From positions 1 to 6,238 of the forward strand of contig JACUUS010000132.1 in the NCBI GenBank assembly GCA_014859215.1: a stretch of DNA of 6,238 nt, given 5' to 3'. The notes under the pieces are model-generated. The model was not told where the DNA came from, made no database searches, and worked only from the letters and a program-made list of their open reading frames with translations. A program made the translations under genes and the position numbers. This stretch comes from Dehalococcoidia bacterium. GTDB taxonomy: Bacteria; Chloroflexota; Dehalococcoidia; SZUA-161. Of this stretch, positions 5,090-6,238 are shown in pieces (within the stretch, counting starts at the first letter, position 1; the number at the start of each line of letters is the position of its first letter).

Positions 5090-6238
5090 AGGTGAAGCTG
5101 GCCCTCCCCAAGGGTCAACTGCAGGCGGGCACGGCCGGACTGCTTGAGCGGGCCGCGCTTGAGTTCGATCAGTACCACGAGGGTTCCGGTTCCTATAGGC
5201 CGAACTGCGCCGAGCGACCTGGATTATTCGTGAAGGTCCTCCACGAGAAGGATATCGCCATACAGGTGGCGATCGGCAACTACGATCTGGGCATCTGCCG
5301 GCTCGATTGGGTAGAGGAACTGCTCACAAAGTACCACGGCGATGCAGTGACCAGGATCCGGGAATTCGGGTACGGGATGCGCGGAGTGTACGCGGCGACC
5401 GCCTGTGAAGCGGGCTGTGGCTCGCTCGAAGCGCTGCGGCAGCGTTCAGGCAGCCTCCGCATCGTCACTGAGTACCCGAACCTTGCCGAATCATTCGCGC
5501 TGGAACGGCGGCTGAAGCATTTTCAGATTTTCCCGGTCTGGGGTGCCACGGGCGCTTATCTGCCGGAGCATGCTGAGCTGGCGGTGGTGGCGGCACGTTC
5601 GCCCGAGAGGCTGCTGGAACAGGGCTTGAGCCCGGTCGCGACGCTGCTCGAAAGCAGCGCCTGCCTGGTAGCCAACAGGAACAGTCTCGCAAGGAAGGAC
5701 CTCAGGAGAGTACTGGAGGCACTGTGCTCAGTGGACCCTCAAGGGCTGGGCCTGGAAGATGTTAATGGAAACGGCGTAGAGCCGGCAGCGAATGCGCGTG
5801 ATTACGGGCAGGGCGCTGTCTCGCTGGCGCTTCCAGACGGGCACCAGCAGAGGCATATGCTTCAGTTCCTGAAGAAAGCCGGTATCGGCATAGACGGATA
5901 TGAATTGGACTCCACCATATCGAGGCCAAGAATAGCGCTGGACGGGATAGCCGTGAAGGTCATAAGGCCGCAGGACATGCCGCAACAGGTAGCGAACGGC
6001 AACTTCGACATGGCCGTGACCGGCAGGGACTGGCTCAGGGACCACCGCCTTCGCTTTCCTTCCAGCCCGGTCGAAGAGATGCTCGAACTGGGTTTCGGCC
6101 GGGTGAGAATAGTCGCTGTGGTGAACGGGGATATGCCGGTATCCCGAACCGGAGATCTCCGCAGGTCTGAACGGGAAGCGGCCCTGCGGGTGGCTTCCGA
6201 ATATGTGAATATCGCGGACCGGTACGCGCTTGAAAACC
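5086..6238 (+). CDS. hisG: Tandem (duplicated) ATP phosphoribosyltransferase HisG, incomplete at the 3' end
   Basis: The frame opens with GTG at 5086, overlapping the hisZ stop as GTGA, and stays open to the window edge: 384 codons plus one base. HisG makes phosphoribosyl-ATP from ATP and PRPP, the committed step of histidine synthesis. Short HisG is roughly 200-220 residues; here two HisG-like domains sit in one chain. Domain 1 (about 1-210) shows LALPKGQL (5-12), GNYDLGI (64-70), RIVTEYPNLAESF (125-137) and LESSACLVANRNSL (188-201), aligning with HisG over its full length. Domain 2 (from about 243) starts again with VSLALPDG (245-252), then IRPQDMPQQVANGNFDMAVTGRDWL (293-317), LELGFGRVRIVAV (333-345) and RVASEYVNIADRYALEN (368-384), where the window ends, before its PRPP loop. 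Domain 1's PRPP loop is degenerate. The linker (about 211-242) contains VNGNG. Together with HisZ this suggests a modified HisZG complex; which half is catalytic is inference. Confidence 0.87.
   Translation, partial: MKVKLALPKGQLQAGTAGLLERAALEFDQYHEGSGSYRPNCAERPGLFVKVLHEKDIAIQVAIGNYDLGICRLDWVEELLTKYHGDAVTRIREFGYGMRGVYAATACEAGCGSLEALRQRSGSLRIVTEYPNLAESFALERRLKHFQIFPVWGATGAYLPEHAELAVVAARSPERLLEQGLSPVATLLESSACLVANRNSLARKDLRRVLEALCSVDPQGLGLEDVNGNGVEPAANARDYGQGAVSLALPDGHQQRHMLQFLKKAGIGIDGYELDSTISRPRIALDGIAVKVIRPQDMPQQVANGNFDMAVTGRDWLRDHRLRFPSSPVEEMLELGFGRVRIVAVVNGDMPVSRTGDLRRSEREAALRVASEYVNIADRYALEN

Overview
The window holds four main genes, all on the + strand, in two functional groups: a DNA-repair nuclease (recJ) and a cation/proton antiporter, then the start of a histidine-biosynthesis operon (hisZ and hisG). 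The DNA is GC-rich, yet it often uses ATA for Ile and AGG for Arg, and it includes TTG and GTG starts. That codon use, short-form-type HisG paired with HisZ, and the overall gene style fit a GC-rich free-living bacterium. Chloroflexota (Dehalococcoidia-like) is my best guess, held with low confidence because no rRNA or other phylogenetic marker is present.

Layout: bases 1-42 may be the last 13 codons of an upstream gene. Bases 43-152 are a non-coding leader with three short GC-rich inverted repeats and a good ribosome binding site. recJ (153-1862) has a TTG start. A 232-base gap follows, with a sigma-70-like promoter (2011-2040), then a CPA2-type antiporter with a C-terminal RCK_N nucleotide-binding domain (2095-3798). 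A 73-base gap carries a well-formed promoter (3816-3844) that leads into hisZ (3872-5089). The hisZ stop overlaps the GTG start of hisG (5086 to the window end, incomplete).

HisZ and HisG together catalyse the first step of histidine synthesis, the condensation of ATP with PRPP. HisG is the catalytic chain and HisZ is a histidyl-tRNA-synthetase-like regulatory chain. The most notable observation is that this hisG is not a normal short HisG of roughly 200-220 residues. One uninterrupted frame encodes a complete HisG-like domain (residues about 1-210), a short linker, and then a second HisG-like domain (from about 243) that is cut off by the window end. The first domain has lost the PRPP-binding loop signature. 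The second has an altered N-terminal LPKG-type motif. This looks like a duplicated and diverged tandem HisG, possibly with one catalytic and one structural or regulatory half, or with a composite site.
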